The notes: generated from the letters alone by a model not told the origin. Numbered from the stretch's first letter, positions 38,075 through 47,470 are shown. The stretch: DNA of 64,000 nt from Candidatus Laterigemmans baculatus (GCF_010367455.1 NZ_WRPR01000043.1:20267-84266), one strand, 5' to 3'. Numbers and translations are program-made.

Positions 38075-38138
38075 GTTGAACGGCAAGCCGCAGGCGACTG
38101 TGTTTTAAAAAGCAGTCGCCTGCGGCTTGCCGTTAAAC
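38075..38138. repeat. Long near-perfect hairpin in a 310-bp gap
   Basis: The arms 38075-38100 and 38113-38138 (GTTGAACGGCAAGCCGCAGG plus GCGACTG, and its complement) pair over 26 bp with one mismatch and a 12-bp AT-rich centre. It lies 53 bp downstream of the leftward DUF1501 gene. The lack of a T-run makes it more like an extragenic repeat than a classical terminator. The rest of the 37881-38190 gap holds the upstream region of the DUF2267 gene and shows nothing else. Confidence 0.8.
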
Positions 38139-38190
38139 GACTGCGCCACCAACCGCTATGCGATGCTGAAAGCTTACGGGCCAACTCCCC

Positions 38191-39498
38191 TCAACCAAAC
38201 AAGCCTTCGATCACCCGTCCGTCGCGGACCAGCGTGATCGGTCGCCCGGTCTCGGTGTGGTACTCGGTGGCCGGATCGATCCCCAAGTTGTGGTACAGGC
38301 TGGCGGCGACGTCGTCCGGCGTGATCGCCTCGTGGGCTGGTCCCGAAGCGGTTGCATCGCTCGCGCCGACCACTTGGCCTCCGCGCACTCCGCCGCCGGC
38401 CATCAGCATGCACATGCAGCGTGGATAGTGGTCGCGGCCCCCCTCGGCGCTCCGCTGGTTGATCTTCGGCGTGCGGCCGAACTCGCCGCTGACCATCACC
38501 GCGGTCGAGCTCAGCAGGCCGCGTTGCTCGAGGCCCGTGAACAGCCCGGCCAAGCCGGCGTCGAGCGTCGGCAGGAGTTGCGTTTTCAGCCGCGTGAAGT
38601 TGTCCTGGTGCGTGTCCCAGCCACCGAGCTGGACGGTCACGAAGCGAACTCCCGATTCGACCAACCGAATCGCCAGCAGGCAGCTTTGCCCGAACGGCGT
38701 TTCCCCGAACTGGCTGGCGAAACTCGACGGCTCTTCGCTGATGTCGAAGGCCTTGCGGGCTCGCGGCGAAGTGATCATCGAGTGAGCCTGCTGACCGAAC
38801 TGGTCGAGCCCTTCGATCAGCTGGCTGTTGCGACGGAGCCCCGCCATTCGCCCATCCAATTGCTCGAGCAGCGATTGGCGGCGGCTGACTTGTTCGACCG
38901 TCAGATCGCCGGTCAGCGAAAGCCCGCGGACACGGTAGGGCTGGCCAAAACGGGGCGCCGAATTGGTGCTCAGCGGGGCGTAGCGAATGCCGAGAAAGCC
39001 GGCTCCCTGACTGGCTCGGGGAATCGCCACGTGCGACGGAATATCGGCCTCCGAGGGACGCTCGCGCGAAAGCACTGAGCCGTAGCCCGGATACTCGAGC
39101 GATGCGAGCGGTCGACTTCCGGTGTTGATGTACTCCTGGCCAAGATCATGCGCGGCGAGGGTATGGCTGACCCCGCGGAGGATCGCAAACTTGTCGGCAC
39201 ATCCCGCCAGTTTGGGAAGATGCTCGGAGATCTGGATCCCGGGCACGTTGGTCGCGATCGGCTGGAACGTGCCGCGAATCTCCTCCGGTGCCTCGGGCTT
39301 GAGGTCAAAGGTGTCGATGTGCGACGGCCCACCCGGCAGCTCGACGAAAATCGCCGCCTGAGCCGCAGCCGCCTGGTTGACCTGCGCGGCGTCCGCCATC
39401 CGCAAGTAACCGCTGAGGCTCAACCCACCCACCCCGAGCGCTCCGGCGCGGAGCAGATCACGACGCCGCAGCCCATCGCAGGTCCGATTGACAGTCAT
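38191..39498 (-). CDS. DUF1501 protein (Tat-exported), second copy
   Basis: The 435-residue protein has a twin-arginine signal (LRRRDLLRAGALGVGGLSLSGYL). The core matches the DUF1501 family: FVELPGGPSHIDTFDLKP near the start, GGWDTHQDNF in the middle, and VSGEFGRTPKIN with GRDHYP near the end. It is about 50 residues shorter than the copy at 11.3 kb. It follows the DUF1549/DUF1553 gene by 51 bp in the same direction, with its own good ribosome binding site (GGAAGAG). The activity is unknown, though the pair is a hallmark of planctomycetes. Confidence 0.9.
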   Translation of the reverse strand: MTVNRTCDGLRRRDLLRAGALGVGGLSLSGYLRMADAAQVNQAAAAQAAIFVELPGGPSHIDTFDLKPEAPEEIRGTFQPIATNVPGIQISEHLPKLAGCADKFAILRGVSHTLAAHDLGQEYINTGSRPLASLEYPGYGSVLSRERPSEADIPSHVAIPRASQGAGFLGIRYAPLSTNSAPRFGQPYRVRGLSLTGDLTVEQVSRRQSLLEQLDGRMAGLRRNSQLIEGLDQFGQQAHSMITSPRARKAFDISEEPSSFASQFGETPFGQSCLLAIRLVESGVRFVTVQLGGWDTHQDNFTRLKTQLLPTLDAGLAGLFTGLEQRGLLSSTAVMVSGEFGRTPKINQRSAEGGRDHYPRCMCMLMAGGGVRGGQVVGASDATASGPAHEAITPDDVAASLYHNLGIDPATEYHTETGRPITLVRDGRVIEGLFG

Positions 39499-39549
39499 AG
39501 CTCTTCCTTTGTTTGCCGTGAGTTTGGCTTGCCGTGAGGGGGGGACGAC

Positions 39550-42336
39550 TCAGTGATTGAGAATGAACTCTTTGGTATTAACCAGGGACCACAGCACGCC
39601 TTCGAGCCCTTCGAGCTCCGAGGCCGATTCACCGATGAAGGCCAGCGAGGCCTCGATCTCCTGCGGCTCTGGATGGCGGCCGAGGGACCGCAGGTAGGCG
39701 GCTTCGACGAGCGGCGTCAGGCGTTCGGTGTCGTGCGGCGAAACGCTTTGCCGTGGCCCCTCGGGATCCCGCTGCCCGCCGTCCCGCCGCATCCCCTCGC
39801 GTCCCTGCGTTCCGATTTCGGCCAATCGCTCGCGAAGGCGTTCGATCTGAGCCCGCAACTCGGGAGCTTGCTGCTGACGCTGTTCGGGGTCGAGCGACCG
39901 CAGCTTTTCGTACTGCTGCCGCAGCTGCTTTTGCAGGTTCTGGCGCTGCCGCTGCAGAGCGCGGAGGGCCTGCGGATCACGCTGGCGGAAACCGCTCAAT
40001 TGGTACTCCTTCCCCATCTGGGCGACCCAACCTCGCGGCGAGGTCAGCCGGGCATGCACGTCGGCATCGTTGCGGAGGAACACCGACTGCAGCAGGCTCG
40101 AGTCATCCGAGCGGTCGCAGTCGCAACTCGTCTCGCGGATCGACTGGCCGAAGACGGCGAGGGCGAAATTACCGGGCCCCTGGCGATTGATCAGATAGGT
40201 GTTAGCGATGGCTCGCCGCGTCAACTGGTTTCGCAACTCGGCCGCTTCTTCATCCGACGCCGTGGCTAGCAGGACCGCGTCGTGGACCACTTCGGCCGGC
40301 AGCCGACGCGGGACAAAACGGCTGAAGTTTCGCTCGTCCGTCGCGTTCGTCTCGTTGACCTCGAAGCTCCGCTGATAGGTATCGCTGAGCACGATGGTGC
40401 GATGCAGCCACCGCAGATCAAACCCGCTCTCGATGAAGCCGCGAGTCAAGTAATCCATCAGCGGTCGGTTGCTCGGCGGATTGGCGAGACTCAGGTCGTC
40501 GCTCGGATTGACCAGCCCGACGCCGAAGTAGTTGGCCCAGACGCGGTTGACCAGAGCGGGGGCGAAGTAGGGGTTCTGCTCGTCGCGAAGCCACTCCATC
40601 AGGCTTTCCCGCGGATCTTCAGCCAGCGAAATTTCCTGATCGACGCCGAGCAGCTTGCCGGTCGGAACGCGAGCGGCCCCCGCCAGGTTCCGGCGGTTCG
40701 GATTCGCTCGGCGATTGCGCTGCTGCCGCGCCGCGGCGGTCCGCACCGTCAGCTCGGGGAAGGGGACCACTTCGCCGTCGAGCAGCAGTTCACCCAGCCG
40801 TCGCCGCAGCTGGTTTCCCTGCAGGTCGCCCGTGTCGAGGGCGGCGAGCATCTCTTCGCGCTGCTCCCTCGCCTGCCGATCACGCGGGGCTTGCGGCACG
40901 GCGATCGGAGCGAACAGCTTGGCGAACTGGTCGAAATCGTCCTTGGACCACTGGTCAAACGGATGCTTGTGGCACTGAGCGCACTGGATGCGAATTCCCA
41001 TGAACGCGTGCGCAAATCCGATCGCCTTCTCCTCGGGCATTCGCAAATTGATGCGGGCCCAGAACTGGGGCAGCGAATCGCGCTTCGCAAAATCGGCTTC
41101 GCCTCCTTCGCGACAAGCGGCGCTCATCGCTTCGCAGAATTCGCGGTAGCTCTCTCCCGGCATTCGGCTCTCGGCGGTGACGATTCCCTCGACGATTTCA
41201 TCGTAGGGAACGTGCGTGGCGATTCGCTGCTCCAACCACTCGAACCACAGCTGCGAAGCGGCACCCCGCACCGGGAAGACGTTGTTTAGCTGGGCTTCGC
41301 TGTTGCCCGTCCAGTCGGAGAACCGCGTCGCCCACCAAGCCGCGTAGCCGGGCGACTCGAACAGCTCCTCGACCAGCTTGGCCCGCTTGTCGGCAGAATC
41401 ATCGGCGAGGAACGTTTGGACTTGTTCGGGAGAGGGGAGGGTGCCGGTCAGATCGAGGCTCACGCGCCGCAGAAAATCGGCGTCGCTGCAGATTCCCGAG
41501 GGCAGGATCCCCAGCTTCGAGAGCTTGGCAATCACCAGCGCATCGACCTCCGTCGAAGTCGCCACTTGCGGGTAACGCTCGCCAGCCAATTCGCTGACCG
41601 GGCGGAGAACCGGGACCGGGATCACCGCGTTGTCATAGGAGACCACGACATGCGTGTCTCCGGCATCGCCAGCGGTGACGAGCCCCTCGGCATCGATCGT
41701 CGCGATCGCCTCGTCGTTGGTGGTGAAGCGGCACAGCCCGGTCACATCCTCGCTCGTGCCATCCTCCCAGCGAGCCACGGCACGCAGCGGCTCGCGCTCT
41801 CCGGCAGCGCCAAAGCGAAGTTCCGCCGGAAAGACCTCCAGTCGCGCGAGCTTCTGTGGCTCGTCGGCCGTGGCCGGGGCTCCCGCCGCGATCCACGACC
41901 GCAGGACGTGGTACTCCCAACCGCCCTGGTCGTACCGCTTGCCGCCTTCGTGCATCTCGGCATCGGTCGGCTTGACCAGGATCAGGCTCTCTAGGACGTC
42001 GTCCACCTCGACCCTCGCCGAATCCTCTTCGAGCAGCGCCGCGTAGTCGGCTTTGAAGTCGTAGCCGAACAAGGAGAGCTGAAAACCGCCGCGGCCCTGG
42101 AACGATCCGTGACACGAGCGACTGTTGCACCCCAAGCGACCGAGTAACGGAACCACGTGTCGCTGAAAATCGGGAATCTCTTCGGTCTTCCCGTCCGCGA
42201 AACGGGTCTTCAGTTCCGCAAGCGGCGGGGCGGGGTCGGCCGCCACCGGCGGAGCGCCGAGCTTGGTCGGTTCTGCACGAGCGATGCTCACCGGCATCGC
42301 GATCACGAGGGCCATCAGCATCCGTTTCATGCGCAT
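39550..42336 (-). CDS. DUF1549/DUF1553 cytochrome-like protein with Ig-like insert
   Basis: This 928-residue exported protein has a short signal peptide (MLMALVIAMPVSIARA). A CNSRSCHG motif near residue 75 has the C-x4-CH spacing of this subfamily. A bacterial Ig-like (BIG2) module follows (VARWEDGTSEDVTGLCRFTTNDE...DAEGLVTAGDAG, about 190-250), then DUF1549 with CAQCHKHPFDQW, then DUF1553 (AVFGQSIRETSCDCDRSD). A Gln/Arg-rich helical stretch occurs near 790-850. The start is an ATG overlapping the previous stop (TGATG); an in-frame GTG 3 bp earlier is also possible. Confidence 0.88.
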   Translation of the reverse strand: MRMKRMLMALVIAMPVSIARAEPTKLGAPPVAADPAPPLAELKTRFADGKTEEIPDFQRHVVPLLGRLGCNSRSCHGSFQGRGGFQLSLFGYDFKADYAALLEEDSARVEVDDVLESLILVKPTDAEMHEGGKRYDQGGWEYHVLRSWIAAGAPATADEPQKLARLEVFPAELRFGAAGEREPLRAVARWEDGTSEDVTGLCRFTTNDEAIATIDAEGLVTAGDAGDTHVVVSYDNAVIPVPVLRPVSELAGERYPQVATSTEVDALVIAKLSKLGILPSGICSDADFLRRVSLDLTGTLPSPEQVQTFLADDSADKRAKLVEELFESPGYAAWWATRFSDWTGNSEAQLNNVFPVRGAASQLWFEWLEQRIATHVPYDEIVEGIVTAESRMPGESYREFCEAMSAACREGGEADFAKRDSLPQFWARINLRMPEEKAIGFAHAFMGIRIQCAQCHKHPFDQWSKDDFDQFAKLFAPIAVPQAPRDRQAREQREEMLAALDTGDLQGNQLRRRLGELLLDGEVVPFPELTVRTAAARQQRNRRANPNRRNLAGAARVPTGKLLGVDQEISLAEDPRESLMEWLRDEQNPYFAPALVNRVWANYFGVGLVNPSDDLSLANPPSNRPLMDYLTRGFIESGFDLRWLHRTIVLSDTYQRSFEVNETNATDERNFSRFVPRRLPAEVVHDAVLLATASDEEAAELRNQLTRRAIANTYLINRQGPGNFALAVFGQSIRETSCDCDRSDDSSLLQSVFLRNDADVHARLTSPRGWVAQMGKEYQLSGFRQRDPQALRALQRQRQNLQKQLRQQYEKLRSLDPEQRQQQAPELRAQIERLRERLAEIGTQGREGMRRDGGQRDPEGPRQSVSPHDTERLTPLVEAAYLRSLGRHPEPQEIEASLAFIGESASELEGLEGVLWSLVNTKEFILNH

Positions 42337-43052
42337 CACCTCGAGGGACTCCCGGCGGTTTCCGAATCGTTTCCGTCTGTGGTTTGGGCCGCAGCGTTTT
42401 GGGCCGCAGCGTTTTGGGCCGCAGCGGAGCGGCCGGCTCGGCGGAGCAGTTGGTGGTAGGTTTTGTCGACCCAGTTGGGAGAAGCGACCCAGGGAGCTTC
42501 GAGCCGCTCTTCGACCCCTTGGCGTTGCTGCTCGAGGCGCTCGATGCGCTGCTCGAGCAGGTCGCGTTCGTACTCCAGCCGCGTTCGCCGCGCCTGCTGC
42601 AGCTCGCTGAGGGCGCGCCGCAACTGCTGCCGCGTTTGGGGATCATCGCGCAGCTGCAGCCGCGCGACTCCCAGATCGACGCGCGTCTGCCGCTTGAGAA
42701 TCTCGAGCTCGATTTCGAACAGCCGCGGATCGCGACGTTTGCTCGCCTCCAGCCGTCGCGCTTGACGAGCCAGGTCGCTGATCGCCCGCTCGTACTGCTC
42801 GGGTGCATCGCTGCGGAGCGTCTTGAGCAGCGCGTTCAGCTGCGGTAAATGCCTGCGAACCAGTTCCAGCGCCGCCGCCTCGCGGGCCTCACTCGTTTGC
42901 TGGGCCTCACTCGTTTGCTGGGCCTCTTTCGTTTGCTGGGCCTGATTCGTTTGCTGGGCCTCATTCGTTTGCTGGGCGGCGACGGAGTTTGTCGCCGGGA
43001 GGCCGGCGAGCAGACACACCGCAAACCACACCGACTTGCTCGCGTTACTCAT
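42336..43052 (-). CDS. Secreted coiled-coil protein with hexapeptide repeats
   Basis: The 238-residue product starts at the ATG at 43052, inside the end of the anti-sigma gene. After a signal peptide (SVWFAVCLLAGLPATNSVAA) come about five copies of the hexapeptide AQQTxE. Next is a long helical coiled-coil region (about 60-200) rich in Arg, Leu and Gln, and then three copies of AAAQN near the end. It looks like a structural or adaptor protein in the periplasm. Its place between the anti-sigma gene and the DUF1549 gene suggests a shared function. No known family was recognised. Confidence 0.75.
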   Translation of the reverse strand: MSNASKSVWFAVCLLAGLPATNSVAAQQTNEAQQTNQAQQTKEAQQTSEAQQTSEAREAAALELVRRHLPQLNALLKTLRSDAPEQYERAISDLARQARRLEASKRRDPRLFEIELEILKRQTRVDLGVARLQLRDDPQTRQQLRRALSELQQARRTRLEYERDLLEQRIERLEQQRQGVEERLEAPWVASPNWVDKTYHQLLRRAGRSAAAQNAAAQNAAAQTTDGNDSETAGSPSR

Positions 43053-43722
43053 CGCTCCCCTGGCTCCCCTCGCTCCCCGGAACTCGCTCCTCGGACTCTT
43101 CGGCTTCCATCGCCTGCACGGCAATGATCAGCCACTGCGGCGGCCCCGGTTCGTCAGCCGCCGGTTCGGTTCCGCTGGCCAGCGGCTCGCTTCCACTGGT
43201 CACTGGCTCGGGCGATTCGACATCTTCCCAGGGATCGCTCGGCCATTGGCTCGCGGTCCAGGATTCATGCACCTCGGACTCGCCGCGTCCGGCTTGACTG
43301 CGTTCGGCGGCCCAAGCCTGTGCGAGCTGGAGCGTTTCGGCCGGCTCGTTGCCAGTGAGTTCCGGACTCCGCTGGACCCCCACCCAGATCAGGAGACTGG
43401 CCGCCAGAGCGAGCGCAGCGGCCATGGCTCCAGGCCTCAAAATCCAGGGCGCCGGCCGTCGCTCGTGGTTCGGCGGCGATTCCGTCCGCGGAGAGCTGGC
43501 CTGCCGAAGGGGCTGGCTCTGCGGGAAAGGACCGGTGGCGAGCGCCATTCCGAGTTCCGCGAGTAGTTCTGCTTGCTCGGCGAGGCACGATCGCAGCTCG
43601 TCCGAAGCGGCCAACTGCTGCTCAAACTCCGCTGCCTCGGCGGGGGACAACTCGCCGAGCAGATAGAGGCAGCAGCGATCGATCATCGCGTCGTCGTAGG
43701 GCCAGTCAATCACGCTGCTCAT
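43045..43722 (-). CDS. Membrane anti-sigma factor-like protein
   Basis: The 225-residue protein has a cytoplasmic N-terminal zone (DAMIDRCCLYLLGELSPAEAAEFEQQLAASDELRSCL) of the type found in anti-sigma factors and related zinc-finger-like domains. A single membrane helix follows near residues 97-117 (AAALALAASLLIWVGV), then an extracytoplasmic acidic tail with S/G/E repeats. It starts with an ATGA overlap with the sigma gene, and AGGAG lies before the ATG. The usual HxxxCxxC zinc motif is not visible, so the anti-sigma role is inferred from gene order and topology. Confidence 0.8.
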   Translation of the reverse strand: MSSVIDWPYDDAMIDRCCLYLLGELSPAEAAEFEQQLAASDELRSCLAEQAELLAELGMALATGPFPQSQPLRQASSPRTESPPNHERRPAPWILRPGAMAAALALAASLLIWVGVQRSPELTGNEPAETLQLAQAWAAERSQAGRGESEVHESWTASQWPSDPWEDVESPEPVTSGSEPLASGTEPAADEPGPPQWLIIAVQAMEAEESEERVPGSEGSQGSDE

Positions 43723-44333
43723 TCTCCTCTAGCACCCTCCTCCTGAAGCACCTGGGCGAGTCGCTTCAGTGCCCCGCGCATCCGCCCCAAGGCCGTGCCG
43801 AGGGGAATTTCCAAACGGTTGGCGATCTCTTGAAAAGTCAGGTTCTCGCCGATCCGCAGCTCCACCACTTGCCGCTGGGCGTCGGGCAGCGAACGGATCG
43901 CGAGGCGAACTTCCTCCCGCCGCTCTTCCGCCAGCATCGCCCCCAACACGCCCGCTTCCGCACTCCCCGCTTCCGAGCGGCCCCGATCCGAAGGGCCCCG
44001 ATCCGGTGAGCCCCGATCCGGTGAGCCCTGTTCCAGCTCAGCCCGCTGCAGGGCGCGACGGTGGATCGCCGCCCGCCGCTGGGCGAGCGCCGCTTGGTTC
44101 CTGGCGACTTGGTACAGCCAAGCCCGCCGCGCTGCCGGAGCGCATTCGCCGCCTCGCTGGACCAACAGCGTAAAACAGTTCTGCAAACAGTCCGCCGCAT
44201 CCGCCTCGGAGCCAAGCAGCGACTGCAAGAATCCGCCGAGCCCGGCTGCCAATTCCTCGTACAGCCGCTCGACTTCCTCCGCGGAAATCCGCGGCGGCTC
44301 TTCACCGGAATCAGGATGCATGCGACGAAACAT
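43719..44333 (-). CDS. ECF sigma factor
   Basis: The 204-residue protein (start at the ATG at 44333; a GTG 24 bp earlier and an ATG 12 bp later are alternatives) has ECF region 2 (LLGSEADAADCLQNCFTLLVQR). A C-terminal region 4 helix-turn-helix follows (LPDAQRQVVELRIGENLTFQEIANRLEIPLGTALGRMRGALKRL). Between them is a low-complexity linker with three SPDRG-type repeats, longer than usual. It would direct RNA polymerase to promoters controlled by the signal seen by the adjacent anti-sigma protein, perhaps including its own operon. Confidence 0.9.
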   Translation of the reverse strand: MFRRMHPDSGEEPPRISAEEVERLYEELAAGLGGFLQSLLGSEADAADCLQNCFTLLVQRGGECAPAARRAWLYQVARNQAALAQRRAAIHRRALQRAELEQGSPDRGSPDRGPSDRGRSEAGSAEAGVLGAMLAEERREEVRLAIRSLPDAQRQVVELRIGENLTFQEIANRLEIPLGTALGRMRGALKRLAQVLQEEGARGE

Positions 44334-44398
44334 CCTCAGAGATGCGCAGCGGGCCACGATTATTGAACCGCAGCGGAATTTTTTTGGGGAAAGCTGAT

Positions 44399-44497
44399 AG
44401 TCGCCTTTCGCTCCGCGAAAGTTGCGCAGCCCTACAGTCGCCTTTCGCTCCGCGAAAGTTGTGTGGAAGCGCTACTTTCGCGGAGCGAAAGGCGACT
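44399..44497. repeat. Self-complementary TCGCCTTTCGCTCCGCG palindrome cluster
   Basis: Two direct copies of a 22-bp motif (GTCGCCTTTCGC-TCC-GCGAAAG, near 44400 and 44436) are followed by an inverted copy (44475-44496). Each copy contains a 7-bp hairpin of its own, so several folds are possible. The gap holds this repeat and the sigma factor upstream region. A second example is at 54346-54405. Confidence 0.85.
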
Positions 44498-44506
44498 ATG
44501 CCCCCG

Positions 44507-47470
44507 CTACTTCGCTTGCCAGCTCTCGTCAAAGAACCCTGCGGCGAGGATCTCGCCGGGCTGTTCGGCGTCGGGGTCGCGGTCCAGCCCAATCACCGCC
44601 CAGTCGGGCAGCCTCGGGTTCTGCAGCGAATTGGTGCGGTCCTGGGCTTCCCGAAAGGTCAGCCCGCTGTTGAGCACGACGTAACGCTGGGGAGCCAGCG
44701 GGTTGGGATAGATCAACGTCGGCACATGGCCTTCCGCAGCGACCCGTTGGCCTCCGAGCTCGATCGCCTCGTCGCTCCACCGCAGCGGCCATTTCGCTGC
44801 CGCGTCCGCAGCGATCCGCTGCAGCAAGCGGTTGGACTGCGGATCGCCCCACACGATCAAGTTGTAATTCCGCAGATCTTCGTCGCTGACGTCGACGTCG
44901 CGGCGGACACGAGCTTCGCCGCGCATCAAAGCTTTCCAGCGGTCGAGGAAATGCTGCAGTTCAAAACGGGTCCACCGCTCGACCGCCGCGTCGCGAAACT
45001 CGCCGGTTGGCACGACCACTAAGAACGGCTCGCGGAACGCGTCGTCGATCGGTCCTTGCAGCCCCGGGCGTTTGACCAGGGGCGAGTCCGCGGCGGCCGC
45101 CTCCGCGTCGTCGAGTTGCCAGCGGCCCTCGCTGTCACGGACCAATTCGACCGCTCCGACCGAAGCGTCAATCAGAAGGCGATCTCCGTCAACGTGAAGC
45201 GAGCTCACCGCTGCCTCCGGGGGGGCGACTCGCATCCGCCGGACGTTTTTGGTGGTGATCTCCCACTCGCCACTCGCCCCCCGCACCGCGTCGACGCGGG
45301 TGTCCCGGTAATGCTGGTCCAATTCGGTCAGCGTCACCCACCGCAGCTTGGGATACCGCAGCGTCTGCGTCTGCAGGTGCAACGGGCGAAATGGGTCGGG
45401 AGTCGTTGTGGTGATCTCGCGAAGGTCGGAGAGCAACTGGGCGAGCACTTCGGGGTGGTACTTGTGCCCCATGCCGGGACCGATGCGGTGGTCGAGCTTG
45501 GCGTCGTGCTCAGCGAGCGCCGTCTCCATCACTCGAGCCGCTTGGATCTGCTTGTCGTTCTCGCCGCTGTAGGCGATCACCGGGAGGTTCAGCAGATTGC
45601 GGGCGTAGCGGGGCGTGTCATAAACCCGCCACAGCGTTTGTTCCCACTCGGGCGGATACTGTTCGGGCTTCAGTCCCACGTACTGGGCCGTTTCGGCGAA
45701 ACCTGCCCCGGGAGCCGCCGCGAGGAAGCGATCGGCAAAGTGAGCTCCGATGTGCCACACACCGGCTCCACCCATCGAGAATCCGATCAACACCACACGA
45801 TCGGGATCGACCGGGTAGTGGGCCACGGCTTCGTCGATCACGCGGAGCACGTCGATCTCTCCGGCGTGCTTGAAACCGACGCAGTGCCGTCCGAACGGGT
45901 GCACGATGATCCCGTCGCTGACGGCAATTTGAGCAGGCTTGGAAAGCCGCTGGTCGATGAAGTGCAGATCGGTCGTCGTGTCGCCGCGACCGTGCAGCCA
46001 GACGTACAGCGGCACGCGTCGCTTGGCCGTCGGATCCGAACCGCTCGACGCGGACGCCCCACTAAGCCCTGACTCGTCAAGCCCCGCGGGAATCTCCACT
46101 CCGTACGGCTGCAGCGAGCCATCGATGTGGCTGCGATAGCCCCGGACGGTGCGAAAGACGGCCGGCGAATCGGCGGTCGACGCATTGGTTGACTCGCCCG
46201 ACTCCTTACCCAGCGCGGTCCAGGGCGCGTGGCCCTCGGAGAGCGCGTCGATGCGCCGGGCCGCTTCGTCGAGCACGCGGTCCGCCTTCTTCACGTCCCC
46301 GGGGCGGTAGAACTCGTCCAGCTCCAGAGCAAACCGGACCGCTTTGAGCAGCACTTCCACGTCGGGGCTGCGAGGATCCTCGGCGATCGCCGCGGCCTGA
46401 GCGGTGAGCGCCTCCAGCCGTTGCTCGAGCGCTGTCCGCTGCTCGTCGGAGAGCTCACTCCCGACCGGCGGCAAGCGGCGCTCGATGGCCGAAATCGGTT
46501 CGTCGGTGACTTGCGTTTCGGAGCTGGAAGATCGCGTGCGGGTCGCCGGAACGGGAATCGCGATCGGCAGCGAGTTGCCGAAGCGGTCGAAGTCCCGCAT
46601 GGTCCAGACGATCTTCTTCTCGGGAGTGACTTCGAGGATCTGCGGATTCTCGGGACCGGCGTGGCAATTGACGATCCAGGTGTTGCCGCTGGGCAGTCGC
46701 TCGACCAACGTCACCCAGGCCAAGCGGACACCAGGCAGTTCCTCCTCTTCGATGCTCCAAACCTCCTTGCCCGTGGGCGTGACTTCCACGACCCGATGGC
46801 CGCCACCGCTGCCGATCAACGTGTTGCCATTCTCCAGTCGCACCGCCGAATAGACTTCGGTTCCGATCGGGTGGGTCCAGATGACGTTGCCTTGGCGGTC
46901 GTATTCGCGAACCATCCGGTCGGCTTCGTGGCAGACGAGGTAGGTGCCCGCAGGCGTCGGCCGCACGAGCCGCGTGTCGCGATGGGGGTCGGGGTTGTCG
47001 ACCGCGAGCGGAATCGAGTGTTGGATTTCCCCCGCCCCATCGACCTCCACGATCCGCCGGTTGCCACTCTCGGCGATCATCGTTCGACCATTCGGGAGGC
47101 GACGGAAGGCGTGGATTTCCGCTCGCGTCGCCGGCGGCACCGCGGCCACCTCGTACCTCCAAACCTCACGTCCCTGGCCGTCCACCTCGATCACGTTTTG
47201 AAACGACGATTGGTAGAGCACATGGCCGTTGTCGAGCAATTGACAGTCATGGATCGCCTCGATCGGCTTCTTCCACCGAGTCGTATTGTCGGCGTTGACC
47301 CAAGCAAACACCTTCGTCTCGTAATCCCCCGCCAAAAAGCTCCGCGGTGTCCCCGTCTGCGTCGGCGACTTCGCTTGTGCCAGTGCCACATCGGCGGCGG
47401 CGAACAATAGAGGCAGGAATACGAACGCACGATGGAGCCAGGAAGCGTGAAGCAATGAATCGAGGATCAC
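44507..47470 (-). CDS. Beta-propeller and serine-esterase fusion, secreted
   Basis: The GTG at 47470 is used (GGAG 8 nt upstream, signal peptide MILDSLLHASW...ALA); an ATG at 47524 would add 18 residues. The 987-residue product has a propeller-like N-terminus (about 45-310, with NGHVLYQSS, NGRTMIAESGNRRIVEVDGAG and NGNTLIGSGGGHRVVEV blade repeats) and a helical linker. An alpha/beta-hydrolase follows (about 450-700): LYVWLHGRGDTTTD, nucleophile Ser in GFSMGGAG, Asp in AYSGENDKQ and His in GMGHKYHP. A domain of about 280 residues of unknown type ends it. It resembles planctomycete PQQ-propeller and PHB-depolymerase-like esterases fused together. Confidence 0.82.
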   Translation of the reverse strand: MILDSLLHASWLHRAFVFLPLLFAAADVALAQAKSPTQTGTPRSFLAGDYETKVFAWVNADNTTRWKKPIEAIHDCQLLDNGHVLYQSSFQNVIEVDGQGREVWRYEVAAVPPATRAEIHAFRRLPNGRTMIAESGNRRIVEVDGAGEIQHSIPLAVDNPDPHRDTRLVRPTPAGTYLVCHEADRMVREYDRQGNVIWTHPIGTEVYSAVRLENGNTLIGSGGGHRVVEVTPTGKEVWSIEEEELPGVRLAWVTLVERLPSGNTWIVNCHAGPENPQILEVTPEKKIVWTMRDFDRFGNSLPIAIPVPATRTRSSSSETQVTDEPISAIERRLPPVGSELSDEQRTALEQRLEALTAQAAAIAEDPRSPDVEVLLKAVRFALELDEFYRPGDVKKADRVLDEAARRIDALSEGHAPWTALGKESGESTNASTADSPAVFRTVRGYRSHIDGSLQPYGVEIPAGLDESGLSGASASSGSDPTAKRRVPLYVWLHGRGDTTTDLHFIDQRLSKPAQIAVSDGIIVHPFGRHCVGFKHAGEIDVLRVIDEAVAHYPVDPDRVVLIGFSMGGAGVWHIGAHFADRFLAAAPGAGFAETAQYVGLKPEQYPPEWEQTLWRVYDTPRYARNLLNLPVIAYSGENDKQIQAARVMETALAEHDAKLDHRIGPGMGHKYHPEVLAQLLSDLREITTTTPDPFRPLHLQTQTLRYPKLRWVTLTELDQHYRDTRVDAVRGASGEWEITTKNVRRMRVAPPEAAVSSLHVDGDRLLIDASVGAVELVRDSEGRWQLDDAEAAAADSPLVKRPGLQGPIDDAFREPFLVVVPTGEFRDAAVERWTRFELQHFLDRWKALMRGEARVRRDVDVSDEDLRNYNLIVWGDPQSNRLLQRIAADAAAKWPLRWSDEAIELGGQRVAAEGHVPTLIYPNPLAPQRYVVLNSGLTFREAQDRTNSLQNPRLPDWAVIGLDRDPDAEQPGEILAAGFFDESWQAK

